A stretch of 64,000 nt of DNA from positions 20,161 through 84,160 of the forward strand of contig JAXJYC010000027.1 in NCBI GenBank assembly GCA_036307185.1, in the 5' to 3' direction. Source of the stretch: SVEL01 sp017381055 (GTDB taxonomy: Bacteria > Bacillota > Clostridia > Lachnospirales > Lachnospiraceae). Positions 18,102 through 26,908 of the stretch are shown in pieces. Position numbers and translations under genes: made by a program. Under the pieces are notes generated by a model that saw only the letters and a list, made by a program, of their open reading frames with translations, ran no database searches and was not told the DNA's origin. Each line of letters starts with the position of its first letter. The stretch's first letter is position 1.

Positions 18102-19763
18102 TTATTGTACAATACTATCAATTTTATATATAACGCTTTCATATGGTCTAAGTCTAAGTTTTGAAAGTTCTAAGCTTGAGTTCTCATAATTGCTAATAAC
18201 TTCAGTCACTTTTACGTTTTGGTCGTCAAAATTATCTACTTCAATAATTCTATCTCTTCCATAGAAATTACAGATAACCAAGAACTTGTCCTTACCATAT
18301 ATTCTATAATAGGCTACTATTTCCTTATCGTCAACTAAAATCGGTTGAACATCACCATAAACAAATGCTTTTTCTTTCTTTCTTAATTCAATAAGCTTCT
18401 TATAATGATGAAGAACACTATTTTCATCTGCTAGCGAGCTCTCTACATTTATATCTCTATAATTCGGATTAACACCTAACCAAGGATTTCCCGTTGTAAA
18501 ACCACCATTCTTTCCACTTGTCCATTGCATAGGTGTTCTACCATTATCACGACTCTTGATATAAATAGATTTCATAATATCTGAAACCTCATAGCCCTGT
18601 TCAACTCTTTCCTTATACATATTAAGAGTTTCTATATCTCTATAATCAGAAATATCATCAAACTTAATATTTGTCATACCTATTTCTTCACCTTGGTATA
18701 CAAATGGTGTACCTTTCATTCCATGAAGAAGTGTAGCAAACATCTTCGCACACTCTACTCGATAAGTTGTATCATTGCCATAGTGAGAAACTATTCTAGG
18801 TAAATCATGGTTATCCCAGAACAATGTATTCCAACCCTTAGTATGCTTAAGCTGCCACTTAAATAATACATCCTTTAGTTCTAGTAAATCTAACTGCTTT
18901 GTATCCCACTTAGACTTACCCTTTTCCTCATCAAGTCCTATATGTTCAAACTGGAATACCATAGATAACTCTTCATTTTCAGGGGCTGTATATTTTGTAG
19001 CAATATCAATATCAGCTGACCAACACTCACCAATAGTCACAACATCCTGACCAGTTCCTCTTGCATTAAAGCCCTTTTCATATAATTCATGAATATACTC
19101 ATGTAACTTAGGACCGTTTGCTACTATCTTTTCGTCAGGAATCTTTCCAATATTCTCGATAACATCAAGTCTAAATCCTTCTACACCCTTATCAAGCCAG
19201 AACTCTACAATCTTTGCTACTTCTTTTCTAACATTTGCATTTTCCCAGTTCAAATCTGGCTGTCTCTTACTAAACAAATGTAAGAAGTACTGTCCAGTTT
19301 TTTCATCAAGCTGCCATGCACTTCCTGAGAACACCGAACCCATATCATTAGGTTCCTTTCCATCTACAGGATCTCTCCACACATAATAATCTCTATATTT
19401 ATTATTCTTAGACTTTCTCGACTCAATAAACCATGGATGTTCATCTGAAGTATGATTGAATACCATATCCATAATAATCTTTATATCGCGTTTCTTCGCT
19501 TCTGCGATAAGATTCTCCATATCCTCCATAGTACCAAACTCATCCATAATATCATAATAATCCGAAATATCATAACCGTTATCATCATTTGGCGACTTGT
19601 ATACAGGGCTAAGCCATAATGCATCTACACCAAGCCATTTAAAATAATCAAGTTTCTCTGTTACACCCTTGATATCACCGATACCATCTCCATCACTATC
19701 ATTAAAACTTCTTGGATATATCTGGTAAATTACCGCTTCCTTCCACCATCGTCTCTCGCTCAT
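18102..19763 (-). CDS. Oligo-1,6-glucosidase / alpha-glucosidase (GH13, MalL-like)
   Basis: A 553-residue cytoplasmic GH13 enzyme with 'WWKEAVIYQIYPRSFNDS', 'DMVFNHTSDEHPWF', 'GFRLDVIENIGK' (nucleophile Asp), 'TIGECWS' (acid/base Glu) and 'WDNHDLPR'. This pattern is that of oligo-1,6-glucosidase, isomaltase and related alpha-glucosidases, which release glucose from short isomalto- or malto-oligosaccharides. The ATG at 19763 is chosen because GGAGG lies five bases before it; an ATG at 19775 overlaps that ribosome binding site. It has its own strong promoter and faces a divergent AraC-type regulator, which is its probable controller. Confidence 0.9.
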   Translation of the reverse strand: MSERRWWKEAVIYQIYPRSFNDSDGDGIGDIKGVTEKLDYFKWLGVDALWLSPVYKSPNDDNGYDISDYYDIMDEFGTMEDMENLIAEAKKRDIKIIMDMVFNHTSDEHPWFIESRKSKNNKYRDYYVWRDPVDGKEPNDMGSVFSGSAWQLDEKTGQYFLHLFSKRQPDLNWENANVRKEVAKIVEFWLDKGVEGFRLDVIENIGKIPDEKIVANGPKLHEYIHELYEKGFNARGTGQDVVTIGECWSADIDIATKYTAPENEELSMVFQFEHIGLDEEKGKSKWDTKQLDLLELKDVLFKWQLKHTKGWNTLFWDNHDLPRIVSHYGNDTTYRVECAKMFATLLHGMKGTPFVYQGEEIGMTNIKFDDISDYRDIETLNMYKERVEQGYEVSDIMKSIYIKSRDNGRTPMQWTSGKNGGFTTGNPWLGVNPNYRDINVESSLADENSVLHHYKKLIELRKKEKAFVYGDVQPILVDDKEIVAYYRIYGKDKFLVICNFYGRDRIIEVDNFDDQNVKVTEVISNYENSSLELSKLRLRPYESVIYKIDSIVQ

Positions 19764-19865
19764 ATATACCTCCATATCTATAAAATCTAATATAAATTTT
19801 CTTATATGTTTCTAACTTTTTTGATATATTTATGGTTTTTTTTATACTTACACATATTTCAATCT

Positions 19866-19894
19866 ATTATATAATACTATTGTAATTTTGTAAA
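19866..19894 (-). promoter_or_regulatory. Promoter of the oligo-1,6-glucosidase gene with overlapping inverted repeat
   Basis: TTTACA (19889-19894), 17-base spacer and TATAAT (19866-19871) on the minus strand. An inverted repeat ACTATT-N11-AATAGT (19877-19899) overlaps the -35 box and the spacer, a plausible operator for the divergent AraC regulator. A good -10 (TATAAT, 19922-19927) for the regulator gene on the plus strand lies nearby, with a weak -35. Confidence 0.65.
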
Positions 19895-19972
19895 TAGTTC
19901 TGCCAATATACTTTAATTTGATATAATCCTATCAATCAACTTATTGGTCACAAATCAAGAAAGGATGTTAAC

Positions 19973-20857
19973 ATGAATATACTTGAATACGAAAACTACG
20001 AAGAGAAAAAAACTCATGGTGAAGAAGCCTTCCCATATATTACATACCTTTGTACTATTCCTCTTGATTTTACTTCCGTGCCAACTCACTGGCACAACGA
20101 ATATGAAATTATATATGTCAAGAAGGGGCAAGGTACAATTTCTTTAGACTTAGAGTATCATGATGTCAAAGCCGGTGATATTATCCTTATAGTACCAGGG
20201 CAGCTTCACTCAATTGAACAAAAAGCAAATGAGTCTATGGAATATGAAAATATTATTTTCGGTGCCGATGTCATTGCAAATAAACACAACGATTACTGCT
20301 ATACAAACTTTTTTAGTTCTTTAACAAAAAGAACTTTACATTATCCAACAATTTTCAACCCTTCATCTTGTTCTTATTACAAGGATATAGCTCGCTGTAT
20401 AGACAATGCAGATGAAATATGTAAAACTTTCCCTCATGGATATCAGCTTGCTATTAAGAGTTATCTTTTCCAAATGTTCTTTGTAATATTTACAAATTTA
20501 CCAAAAGATAACACTCCAACAAAGAAAAGAAAATCTTTGGACAAAATGAAGCTTATCGTTAAATACGTCGAAAACAATTACGCTGATAATATTACTATTG
20601 AAGATATGGCAAATCTTTGTGACTTTAGCCAATCTCACTTTATGAAATTCTTCAAAAACAATATGGAGGTTTCATTTATTGAGTACCTTAATAACTACCG
20701 ATTAACTATGGCCTCAAGATTGCTTATTTCATCTTCATCATCAATTATCGCTATATCTATGGAGTCTGGTTTTGACAACCTATCATACTTTAATAGATTA
20801 TTTAAAAAGAAGTATGATATGACACCAAGCGAATTTAGACGTTTATATCAAACTTAA
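19973..20857 (+). CDS. AraC family transcriptional regulator with cupin sensor domain
   Basis: A 294-residue regulator. The N-terminal cupin-like sugar-sensing domain ('THWHNEYEIIYVKKGQG', 'AGDIILIVPGQLHSIE') is followed by a C-terminal AraC double helix-turn-helix ('ITIEDMANLCDFSQSHFMKF', 'SGFDNLSYFNRLFKKKYDM'). The ATG follows GAAAGGA. It is transcribed away from the oligo-1,6-glucosidase gene, and this divergent layout suggests it regulates that gene in response to an oligosaccharide. It ends at a strong terminator. Confidence 0.9.
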   Translation: MNILEYENYEEKKTHGEEAFPYITYLCTIPLDFTSVPTHWHNEYEIIYVKKGQGTISLDLEYHDVKAGDIILIVPGQLHSIEQKANESMEYENIIFGADVIANKHNDYCYTNFFSSLTKRTLHYPTIFNPSSCSYYKDIARCIDNADEICKTFPHGYQLAIKSYLFQMFFVIFTNLPKDNTPTKKRKSLDKMKLIVKYVENNYADNITIEDMANLCDFSQSHFMKFFKNNMEVSFIEYLNNYRLTMASRLLISSSSSIIAISMESGFDNLSYFNRLFKKKYDMTPSEFRRLYQT

Positions 20858-20884
20858 ACGAAATCATAATTTTTCAAACAAATA

Positions 20885-20937
20885 TAGCCGAGAGTTGGTA
20901 AAGGTTATTTCCTTCAACCAATTCTCGGCTATTTTCT
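20885..20937 (+). terminator. Rho-independent terminator of the AraC-type gene
   Basis: A long stem (20885-20904 with 20911-20931, about 18 pairs with G-U/mismatch positions) followed by TTTTCTT on the plus strand. Confidence 0.85.
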
Positions 20938-20983
20938 TATCATATAGGAAATGCTTGGCTCGCAAAGCGGACTTGTCCGCTTT
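20937..20983. repeat. Dispersed palindromic element (copy of the 11.4-kb repeat)
   Basis: It contains TATCATATAGGAAA followed by the hairpin AAAGCGGA-CTTG-TCCGCTTT (20964-20983). The core GCGGACTTGTCCGC is the reverse complement of the core in the tandem repeat at 11386 and 11424, and ATCATATAGGAA is the arm of the hairpin at 11557-11596. Confidence 0.75.
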
Positions 20984-21012
20984 ATTCTAATACCATTTCT
21001 ATATATTGTTAT

Positions 21013-22020
21013 TTATTTAAGCTTATCTTCTTCATCTCTTTCCTCATTATAAATGAGTTCTTCCAATTCCTTTATATCTCTCTTACATTGCTCTATCATC
21101 AGGTAAAGAGAATCCACCCCTAATTTTCTCGCTAATTTAATACCGCGAATATTCGATGAATTAATAAACCAATCCCAAAATCCTTTTGCACCAAATGCAA
21201 GCAAGATAATTCCAAATATAAATAAAGGACGCCATACAATTATACCAAGCACACCAACTACTAGCATCACAATACTGCTTAGTTTTTTATTCTTTATTCG
21301 TTTCTGTCTTCTAGTCAACTGTCTAAGAATAGCTTCTTTGTTAATGAGCTCATCTTCTTTATTATAAATATGTTCAAATCCATTTGAGCGCTTCTTTTCT
21401 TCTTTAATATCTGTCTTATCTACAAGGCCACTAAAACCACCAGCATCAACAAACATTAAAAGAACAACAAATAACAGTATCCCTCCAAATTTAGTGCTAT
21501 TCCAATATTTATTGTCATCAATCTCTTTAACATAGTATTTTGAAATTATATTGTTAATACCAGGATACGTATGACTATTTACAGAACCATACCATTCTTC
21601 ATTAACATCAAAATTAGCTTTTTCAACTACACCTTCAAAATATGCTTTTTCTCCAGTTGTTTTAAGCATAGCTTCCAATGACTTTTTTGTGCTATCATCG
21701 ATTACCATAAATTGGATATACTTATTACCTTCAATTGGCACTGTGTATATATAGTTATCACCACCTATACCCACAAGGACCATTGAAACTCCATCTTTAA
21801 CCAATTCGTCATTTATTAGTATTTCGTTTGTTACATAATCGTCAATATAACCTCGTACGCATACACCCTCTTTAAGATCTGTTTCTTTCAAATCCTTAAC
21901 ATCTACTGCATTGATATACCTAGATGTGGTAGCTATACCTTTTATAACTAAGAACAAGCCTACAAGCATAAGTAAGGCCATGACAATCAGACTTGTGCTA
22001 ATATGTATTCTTTTTTTCAT
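21013..22020 (-). CDS. Conserved membrane protein of unknown function (paralogue of 42445-43482)
   Basis: A 335-residue protein I do not recognise. One N-terminal membrane helix (residues 10-28), a large external domain of about 150 residues, a helix near 180-195, a cytoplasmic Lys/Glu-rich linker, two close helices near 245-285, then a C-terminal charged helix. It shares layout and the signature 'FINSSN-x-x-x-x-K-x-ARK', 'SLYL-x-IE-x-CK' and the final charged coil with the protein at 42445-43482, so the two are paralogues. The ATG follows GGTGGG. No catalytic motif is visible. The external domain may sense or bind something at the surface. Confidence 0.75.
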   Translation of the reverse strand: MKKRIHISTSLIVMALLMLVGLFLVIKGIATTSRYINAVDVKDLKETDLKEGVCVRGYIDDYVTNEILINDELVKDGVSMVLVGIGGDNYIYTVPIEGNKYIQFMVIDDSTKKSLEAMLKTTGEKAYFEGVVEKANFDVNEEWYGSVNSHTYPGINNIISKYYVKEIDDNKYWNSTKFGGILLFVVLLMFVDAGGFSGLVDKTDIKEEKKRSNGFEHIYNKEDELINKEAILRQLTRRQKRIKNKKLSSIVMLVVGVLGIIVWRPLFIFGIILLAFGAKGFWDWFINSSNIRGIKLARKLGVDSLYLMIEQCKRDIKELEELIYNEERDEEDKLK

Positions 22021-22075
22021 AATCCCACCAAAACCTTCTAAAAACTTTCCCTACACTATCAATTAACCAAAGCAA

Positions 22076-23032
22076 TTAAATCCAACCTAAACTCTTCATA
22101 ACAAAAACAAAAAATGTAACTGTAAACGCTGATAGTAACGTAGTCGATGCAACTATACTTGCTGTCAACGTACCATCATGTCCCATATTTTTCGCCATTA
22201 TATAACAAGCTGGCGCTGTTGGTGCTCCCAACATTACAAGAACTGCTGCCATTTCAGGAATTCCAAAACCAAGACTAGCTGCAACAGGCAAAAATACAAT
22301 CGGTTGAATAACAAGCTTTATCAATGTTGCCATAACTGTAGGACCCAACATTTTAATTGCTGCAGTTCCTTTAAAGCTTGCTCCAATACAGATAAGCGCC
22401 AATGGTGTTGTCATCTTAGCTATGCACGATATGGTATCATTAACAACCCTAGGCATGTCTACTTCTATAAACGAAAATAGTAATCCTGCAAACAAACCTA
22501 AAATAATAGTATTAGTACATACACCTATTACTGCTTGTTTTATCAACAACTTCAAATTCTTATCTTTATCTTTTCTATTTTCAACCGCTAGAATAATAAC
22601 CGCAAACACATTGTATAACGGAACTGCACCAACCATCATAATAGGTCCCATGCCCACATCACCAGCTATATTAGCTATAAGTGCTATTCCAAATACTGCT
22701 GCACTTCCTCTATAAGACCCCTGAACAAATTCTCCTATAATAGTTTTATCCTTAATAAATATACGTCCACAAATCCATGTTACTAAAATACAAATCAATG
22801 TTACAAGAAAACAAAATAATACATATTTACCATTAAAATTTTCTCTGACATTACAGTCCTTCATATTAAGAAATAGCATACATGGAAGTGTTACATTAAA
22901 ATTAAGCTTATTAGAAACCTTAATGAACTCATCATTAATAATTCCTCTATTCTTTAGAAACCAACCAACAACCATTACTAAAAATAATGGTATCGTTGCT
23001 CCAAGACTAAACAAAAGATTATCTACCAACAT
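22076..23032 (-). CDS. AEC (auxin efflux carrier) family permease
   Basis: A 318-residue membrane protein with ten predicted helices of the AEC family (Mem_trans): an N-terminal set ending at the charged loop 'ENRKDKDKNLKLL', and a C-terminal set with 'PLALICIGASF' and 'VLMLGAPTAPACYIMAKNMG'. Bacterial members carry dicarboxylates such as malate, or other small organic acids; the substrate cannot be told from sequence. The helix-breaking residues typical of the family's crossover segments are present. It sits alone between the unknown membrane protein and thrS. Confidence 0.88.
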   Translation of the reverse strand: MLVDNLLFSLGATIPLFLVMVVGWFLKNRGIINDEFIKVSNKLNFNVTLPCMLFLNMKDCNVRENFNGKYVLFCFLVTLICILVTWICGRIFIKDKTIIGEFVQGSYRGSAAVFGIALIANIAGDVGMGPIMMVGAVPLYNVFAVIILAVENRKDKDKNLKLLIKQAVIGVCTNTIILGLFAGLLFSFIEVDMPRVVNDTISCIAKMTTPLALICIGASFKGTAAIKMLGPTVMATLIKLVIQPIVFLPVAASLGFGIPEMAAVLVMLGAPTAPACYIMAKNMGHDGTLTASIVASTTLLSAFTVTFFVFVMKSLGWI

Positions 23033-23091
23033 AGGATTCCCAACTCCTTATCACTTAAGATAATTCATATAACAATCATTTGATTTAAACA

Positions 23092-23129
23092 TTGGAGAAA
23101 TTAGCAAATGCCAATTTCTCCAACTTTTT
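23092..23129 (-). terminator. Terminator hairpin after thrS
   Basis: An 11-bp perfect stem (23092-23102 with 23113-23123, TTGGAGAAATT/AATTTCTCCAA). The U-run is weak on the minus strand (TGTTTAAAT) and strong on the plus strand (CTTTTTT), so it may act in both directions. Confidence 0.65.
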
Positions 23130-23132
23130 TAA

Positions 23133-25091
23133 TTACTGATTCTCTTCTACCTGTATCTCTCTGATTTCCTTTGTGCGGATTTCCTTACAGATTTCATCAA
23201 TGAATACAGAAAGTTCCTTCTGACCCTCATCTCCAAGGTAACGGCTTCTTACTGATACCTTACCTTCTTCTTCTTCCTTTTGTCCTACTACAAGGATATA
23301 AGGCACTCTCTTAAGTCTTGCATCTCTAATCTTGAAACCAATCTTCTCTGAACGGTTATCCATCGAACAACGGATTCCGTTATTCTTAAGTTCAGCTTCT
23401 ACTTTAGCTGCATAATCTGCATACTTCTCAGAAATAGGAAGTACTCTAACCTGTTCAGCACATAACCATGTTGGGAAAAGACCTGCATAATGCTCGATAA
23501 GCCAAGCAAGTGTTCTCTCATAACATCCCATAGATGTTCTATGAATAATATATGGTCTAACCTTCTCACCATTCTGGTCAATGTAATACATATCAAACTG
23601 TTCGGCAAGTAATGGATCCCACTGGATTGTGATCATTGTGTCTTCCTTGCCGTATACGTTCTTCGCGTTGATATCTACCTTTGGTCCATAGAATGCCGCC
23701 TCACCTACATCCTCTGTAAATGGAATCTCTAACTCATTTAAGATATCTCTAATATGCTGCTCTGTCTGCTCCCATACCTCTGGCTCACCAATGTACTTTG
23801 TTCTATTTTCTGGATCCCACTTAGAAAGGTGATATGTTACATCACTCTCAACACCAAGTGTCTCTAAACAATACTTAGCAAGTGCAAGACATCCCTTAAA
23901 CTCCTCAACCATCTGATCAGGACGAACAATTAAGTGACCCTCTGAAATTGTAAACTGACGAACTCTTGTAAGACCATGCATCTCACCTGAATCCTCATTT
24001 CTGAAAAGTGTAGATGTCTCACCATATCTTAATGGAAGATCTCTATAGCTCTTCTGGCTATTCTTATATACATAATACTGGAATGGACATGTCATAGGAC
24101 GAAGAGCAAATACTTCATCATCCTTCTCTTCATCACCAAGAACAAACATACCATCCTTATAATGATCCCAATGACCTGAAATCTTATATAAATCAGACTT
24201 TGCCATAAGAGGTGTCTTTGTTCTAATATATCCTCTCTTTGTCTCCTCATCCTCAATCCATCTCTGAAGCTCCTGAAGCATAATTACACCGTTTGGCATA
24301 AGAAGTGGAAGACCCTGACCGATTACGTCAACAGTTGTAAAGATTTCCATTTCTCTACCGAGCTTATTATGATCTCTCTTCTTCACATCTTCAAGATACT
24401 CTAAGTATGCATTAAGTTCATCTTTCTTTGCAAATGCTGTACCATAGATTCTTGCAAGCATCTGATTATCAGACTTACCTCTCCAATAAGCACCAGATGA
24501 AGAAATAAGCTTAAATGCCTTAATAGCACCTGTCTTCATAAGGTGTGGACCTGCACAAAGGTCTACAAAATCACCCTGGCTGTAGAATGAAATAACAGCA
24601 TCTTCTGGAAGGTCACGAATAAGCTCTACCTTGTATGGCTCACCCTTCTCCTCCATAAACTTAATAGCTTCTTCTCTAGGCATTGTGAATCTTTCGATTT
24701 TAGCATTTTCCTTAATAACCTTCTTCATCTCTGCCTCAATCTTATCAAGGTCTTCTCTAGAGAATGGCTCGTGCTCAAAATCGTAATAATAACCTGTATC
24801 AATTGAAGGTCCAATAGCAAGCTTTGCCTCTGGATAAAGTCTCTTAACAGCCTCAGCTAATACATGAGAACATGTATGTCTATAGGCAGCCTTACCAGCC
24901 TCATCATTGAATGTGAGAATATTAAGATTACAATCCTCCTCAATAACTGTTCTTAAATCTACTACCTCTCCGTTTACTTCACCAGCGCAAGCAGCCCTAC
25001 CTAAGCCCTCGCTAATATCATTTGCAATATCGATTACCGACATAGCCTGTGCGTATTCTTTTACAGAACCGTCTTTTAATGTAATTTTCAT
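23133..25091 (-). CDS. thrS: Threonyl-tRNA synthetase
   Basis: A 652-residue class II synthetase that charges tRNA-Thr. Domains in order: N-terminal TGS ('MKITLKDGSVKEY'), the editing domain with 'HTCSHVLAEAVKRLYP' (HxxxH) and 'CAGPHL', the catalytic core with 'FALRPMTCPFQYYVYK' (zinc Cys), 'RYGETSTLFRNEDSGEMHGL' and 'HRTSMGCYERTLAWLIEHYAG', and the anticodon-binding domain with 'RVLPISEKYADYA' and 'SMDNRSEKIGFKIRDARL'. It is the second gene after a T-box leader and a GNAT gene, so it should be induced by uncharged tRNA-Thr. Confidence 0.97.
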   Translation of the reverse strand: MKITLKDGSVKEYAQAMSVIDIANDISEGLGRAACAGEVNGEVVDLRTVIEEDCNLNILTFNDEAGKAAYRHTCSHVLAEAVKRLYPEAKLAIGPSIDTGYYYDFEHEPFSREDLDKIEAEMKKVIKENAKIERFTMPREEAIKFMEEKGEPYKVELIRDLPEDAVISFYSQGDFVDLCAGPHLMKTGAIKAFKLISSSGAYWRGKSDNQMLARIYGTAFAKKDELNAYLEYLEDVKKRDHNKLGREMEIFTTVDVIGQGLPLLMPNGVIMLQELQRWIEDEETKRGYIRTKTPLMAKSDLYKISGHWDHYKDGMFVLGDEEKDDEVFALRPMTCPFQYYVYKNSQKSYRDLPLRYGETSTLFRNEDSGEMHGLTRVRQFTISEGHLIVRPDQMVEEFKGCLALAKYCLETLGVESDVTYHLSKWDPENRTKYIGEPEVWEQTEQHIRDILNELEIPFTEDVGEAAFYGPKVDINAKNVYGKEDTMITIQWDPLLAEQFDMYYIDQNGEKVRPYIIHRTSMGCYERTLAWLIEHYAGLFPTWLCAEQVRVLPISEKYADYAAKVEAELKNNGIRCSMDNRSEKIGFKIRDARLKRVPYILVVGQKEEEEGKVSVRSRYLGDEGQKELSVFIDEICKEIRTKEIREIQVEENQ

Positions 25092-25143
25092 AATTCCTCT
25101 TCCTTTCTATCTATCTGATATAAATTATTTACTTAATTTATGC

Positions 25144-25644
25144 CTACAGCACCTTCTCCATAATGTAATCATCCATTACGAATCCGTTGCCGATATCAGC
25201 CACCTGAGTTCGGGCCTTGGCAAAGCCCATATGCTCGTATACTTCAATAGTATGCTCGTTATGCTTATTAACAGTTAGCCATACAATATTAAGTCCTCTC
25301 TCCCTACTCATTTTAAAGAGTTCTTTAAGAGTTTGACCAGCATAACCTTTTCCCCTATGCTCCTTCTTTAAATAAAGCTTACTAAGGAACATTTTCTTTT
25401 CTTCCGTCTCCTCATGAATACCCATATATCCACAGATTTCATCATTATCCTTTATAAAATAATATTCATAACCATCTTCCATCTGTTTTTTCATGGCAGG
25501 GTAAGATTGAAACTTATCAACCATATAGTCAATTTGCTCATCAGATAAAATGCACGGAAAGAATTCATGCCAGACTTCATTTGCAACATCGGCTAAGATA
25601 TTTAGTTGTTCATCGTTTAATATTCTTGCTAGTTTTAAAGCCAT
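25144..25644 (-). CDS. GNAT family N-acetyltransferase
   Basis: A 166-residue GCN5-type acetyltransferase. The acetyl-CoA loop is 'KEHRGKGYAGQTLKEL', preceded by 'KMFLSKLYLKK' and followed by 'WLTVNKHNEHTIEVYEHMGF', the usual motif A/B arrangement. The substrate is unknown. The ATG has AAAGGAG upstream. It lies between the T-box leader and thrS with a 52-bp gap to thrS and no terminator between, so it is probably cotranscribed with thrS and induced on threonine starvation. That placement is unusual and may mean a link to threonine, tRNA or translation. Confidence 0.88.
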   Translation of the reverse strand: MALKLARILNDEQLNILADVANEVWHEFFPCILSDEQIDYMVDKFQSYPAMKKQMEDGYEYYFIKDNDEICGYMGIHEETEEKKMFLSKLYLKKEHRGKGYAGQTLKELFKMSRERGLNIVWLTVNKHNEHTIEVYEHMGFAKARTQVADIGNGFVMDDYIMEKVL

Positions 25645-25720
25645 AACGAACTCCTTTCTGTTAACTACTGCATGATATACGAATTACTCCGTTTGATAAA
25701 CTTAGTAATTCTACAAATAT

Positions 25721-25973
25721 AAAAATCCCCTACAGATATAAATCTGTAAGGGACGATATTATCGCGGTTCCACCCAAATTGTAGCAAAAAAAGCTACCAC
25801 TCTTATGATTATAACGGAATCACCGGACTTTATTAGAGTCACTCAGAGGTGGTTTTCAATTAAGCCGGGAATAAGACAATCACACCACCTGTCTCTCTCT
25901 TTGATTCCTTTTTGCTAATCTACTGTCCTCGTCAACGTTTTATTTCCATATTTGTTTATATGTGCTCTAAACA
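25721..25973 (-). promoter_or_regulatory. T-box leader (tRNA-sensing) upstream of GNAT-thrS
   Basis: The minus strand carries the T-box core GGGTGGAACCGCG (25763-25775), followed by the intrinsic terminator CCCTTACAGAT/ATCTGTAGGGG (25727-25752) with a U5 run at 25721-25725. Upstream is a stem-I-type region of about 150 nt with a GA-rich segment and an AAACCACC stretch (about 25846-25856) in which ACC would be a fitting threonine specifier codon. The downstream thrS makes tRNA-Thr the expected ligand. The specifier position is my reading, not a folded model. Confidence 0.9.
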
Positions 25974-25980
25974 CATATTT

Positions 25981-26008
25981 ATTTTAACACGATTAACGGA
26001 TTTGTAAA
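25981..26008 (-). promoter_or_regulatory. Promoter of the T-box/GNAT/thrS operon
   Basis: TTTACA (26003-26008), 16-base spacer and extended -10 TGTTAAAAT (TAAAAT at 25981-25986) on the minus strand. A short inverted repeat ATATGTG/CACATAT (about 25958-25978) lies at the predicted start of the transcript. Confidence 0.65.
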
Positions 26009-26022
26009 GTTATTTTTTACTT

Positions 26023-26457
26023 TTATTCATCTTTTTTACTGGATGCAAACTTATTTTCACAATACTGTGATACAAGTTCTAGTAATTCTTTCGCAGTAGC
26101 TATCTGCTCCTCTGCCTCTACTTTTGTTGCAATATAAAAATCATCATAATCGCTTGCGTGTCGAATTTCTTCCGCTTCCGATATTCTTTTACCTATATTC
26201 CTAGGGAAAATCTCAGTCTTCACATATTCTTTGTTAAAATTAGCTAGTGCATCCTTATGTTTTCTATACGAATTTCCATCTAAGGCATGAATTGCAGATA
26301 TTGCATGATAAATTCCATAATATGCTCTATTATTCGAACTTCTATATTCTCCCGCATTTAATAAAATTTCAGCAGAATGAATATCACTTTTTGCAGTTTC
26401 TATTCTATGAATTACCAAATCTTTCACCGTTCCAACATTATCATTATGCTGTTTCAA
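26023..26457 (-). CDS. HEPN-domain protein, probable toxin of a MNT/HEPN toxin-antitoxin pair
   Basis: A 144-residue helical HEPN protein (UPF0332-like) with 'AEILLNAGEYRSSNNRAYYG' and the RNase-type motif R-x6-H in 'RAYYGIYHA'. Many HEPN proteins next to minimal nucleotidyltransferases are RNases neutralised by their partner. It starts at TTG (26455-26457) with AGGGGTGA upstream and overlaps the end of the nucleotidyltransferase gene by 14 bp, so translation is coupled. The Arg spacing to His is the longer form, so nuclease activity is possible rather than certain. Confidence 0.8.
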   Translation of the reverse strand: MKQHNDNVGTVKDLVIHRIETAKSDIHSAEILLNAGEYRSSNNRAYYGIYHAISAIHALDGNSYRKHKDALANFNKEYVKTEIFPRNIGKRISEAEEIRHASDYDDFYIATKVEAEEQIATAKELLELVSQYCENKFASSKKDE

Positions 26458-26785
26458 ACAATATCACCCCTTCTCTATTAACATTTGCATAAAAAGGATA
26501 ATTATCTACCCACTTCATAAAATGTTCTTTACTTTTAGCTATAGGCTTAATATCAATATCATAGTCCATATAAAAATCAAATGTTTGCTCCGATAATTTA
26601 TGCCTATATTCCTTTATTTCTTCATCTGTAAGATTCAAAAGTATCATAATATCTATATCCGAATCTTTATTAAAATCACCTCTAGCATAGGAGCCATATA
26701 ATATGACTGATTGCAAATGTCTACCATATATATTCTGTAATTCGACAACATATTCGCTCAACAAATTCTTCACTGTTTCAGACAC
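26444..26785 (-). CDS. MNT-type nucleotidyltransferase, probable antitoxin (MntA-like)
   Basis: A 113-residue minimal nucleotidyltransferase with 'VILYGSYARGDFNKDSDIDI', the GS-x10-D-x-D metal-binding motif intact. Characterised MntA proteins inactivate their HEPN partner by adding AMP to it. The gene starts at GTG (26783-26785) with GGAGG eight bases upstream and is the first of the two-gene unit. Upstream, TTGACA (26831-26836) and an inverted repeat ATACT-TTG-AGTAT (26808-26820) may form a regulated promoter, though the spacing to the -10 is long. Confidence 0.82.
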   Translation of the reverse strand: MSETVKNLLSEYVVELQNIYGRHLQSVILYGSYARGDFNKDSDIDIMILLNLTDEEIKEYRHKLSEQTFDFYMDYDIDIKPIAKSKEHFMKWVDNYPFYANVNREGVILFETA

Positions 26786-26908
26786 AAAAAACGCCTCCTC
26801 TCTTTTTATACTTTGAGTATATCACTATTATGTCAAGAATAAAAGTGTAGATTTTCTCAATCCAAACAATTACTTTACAAGTCCACAAAATGTTTTTTCA
26901 ATCATTTT

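Noticed and set aside
26808..26836. Clear SigA promoter for the MNT/HEPN pair
   Set aside because: TTGACA is good, but the best -10 (TATAAA) would need a 20-base spacer, so I mention it only within the gene entry.
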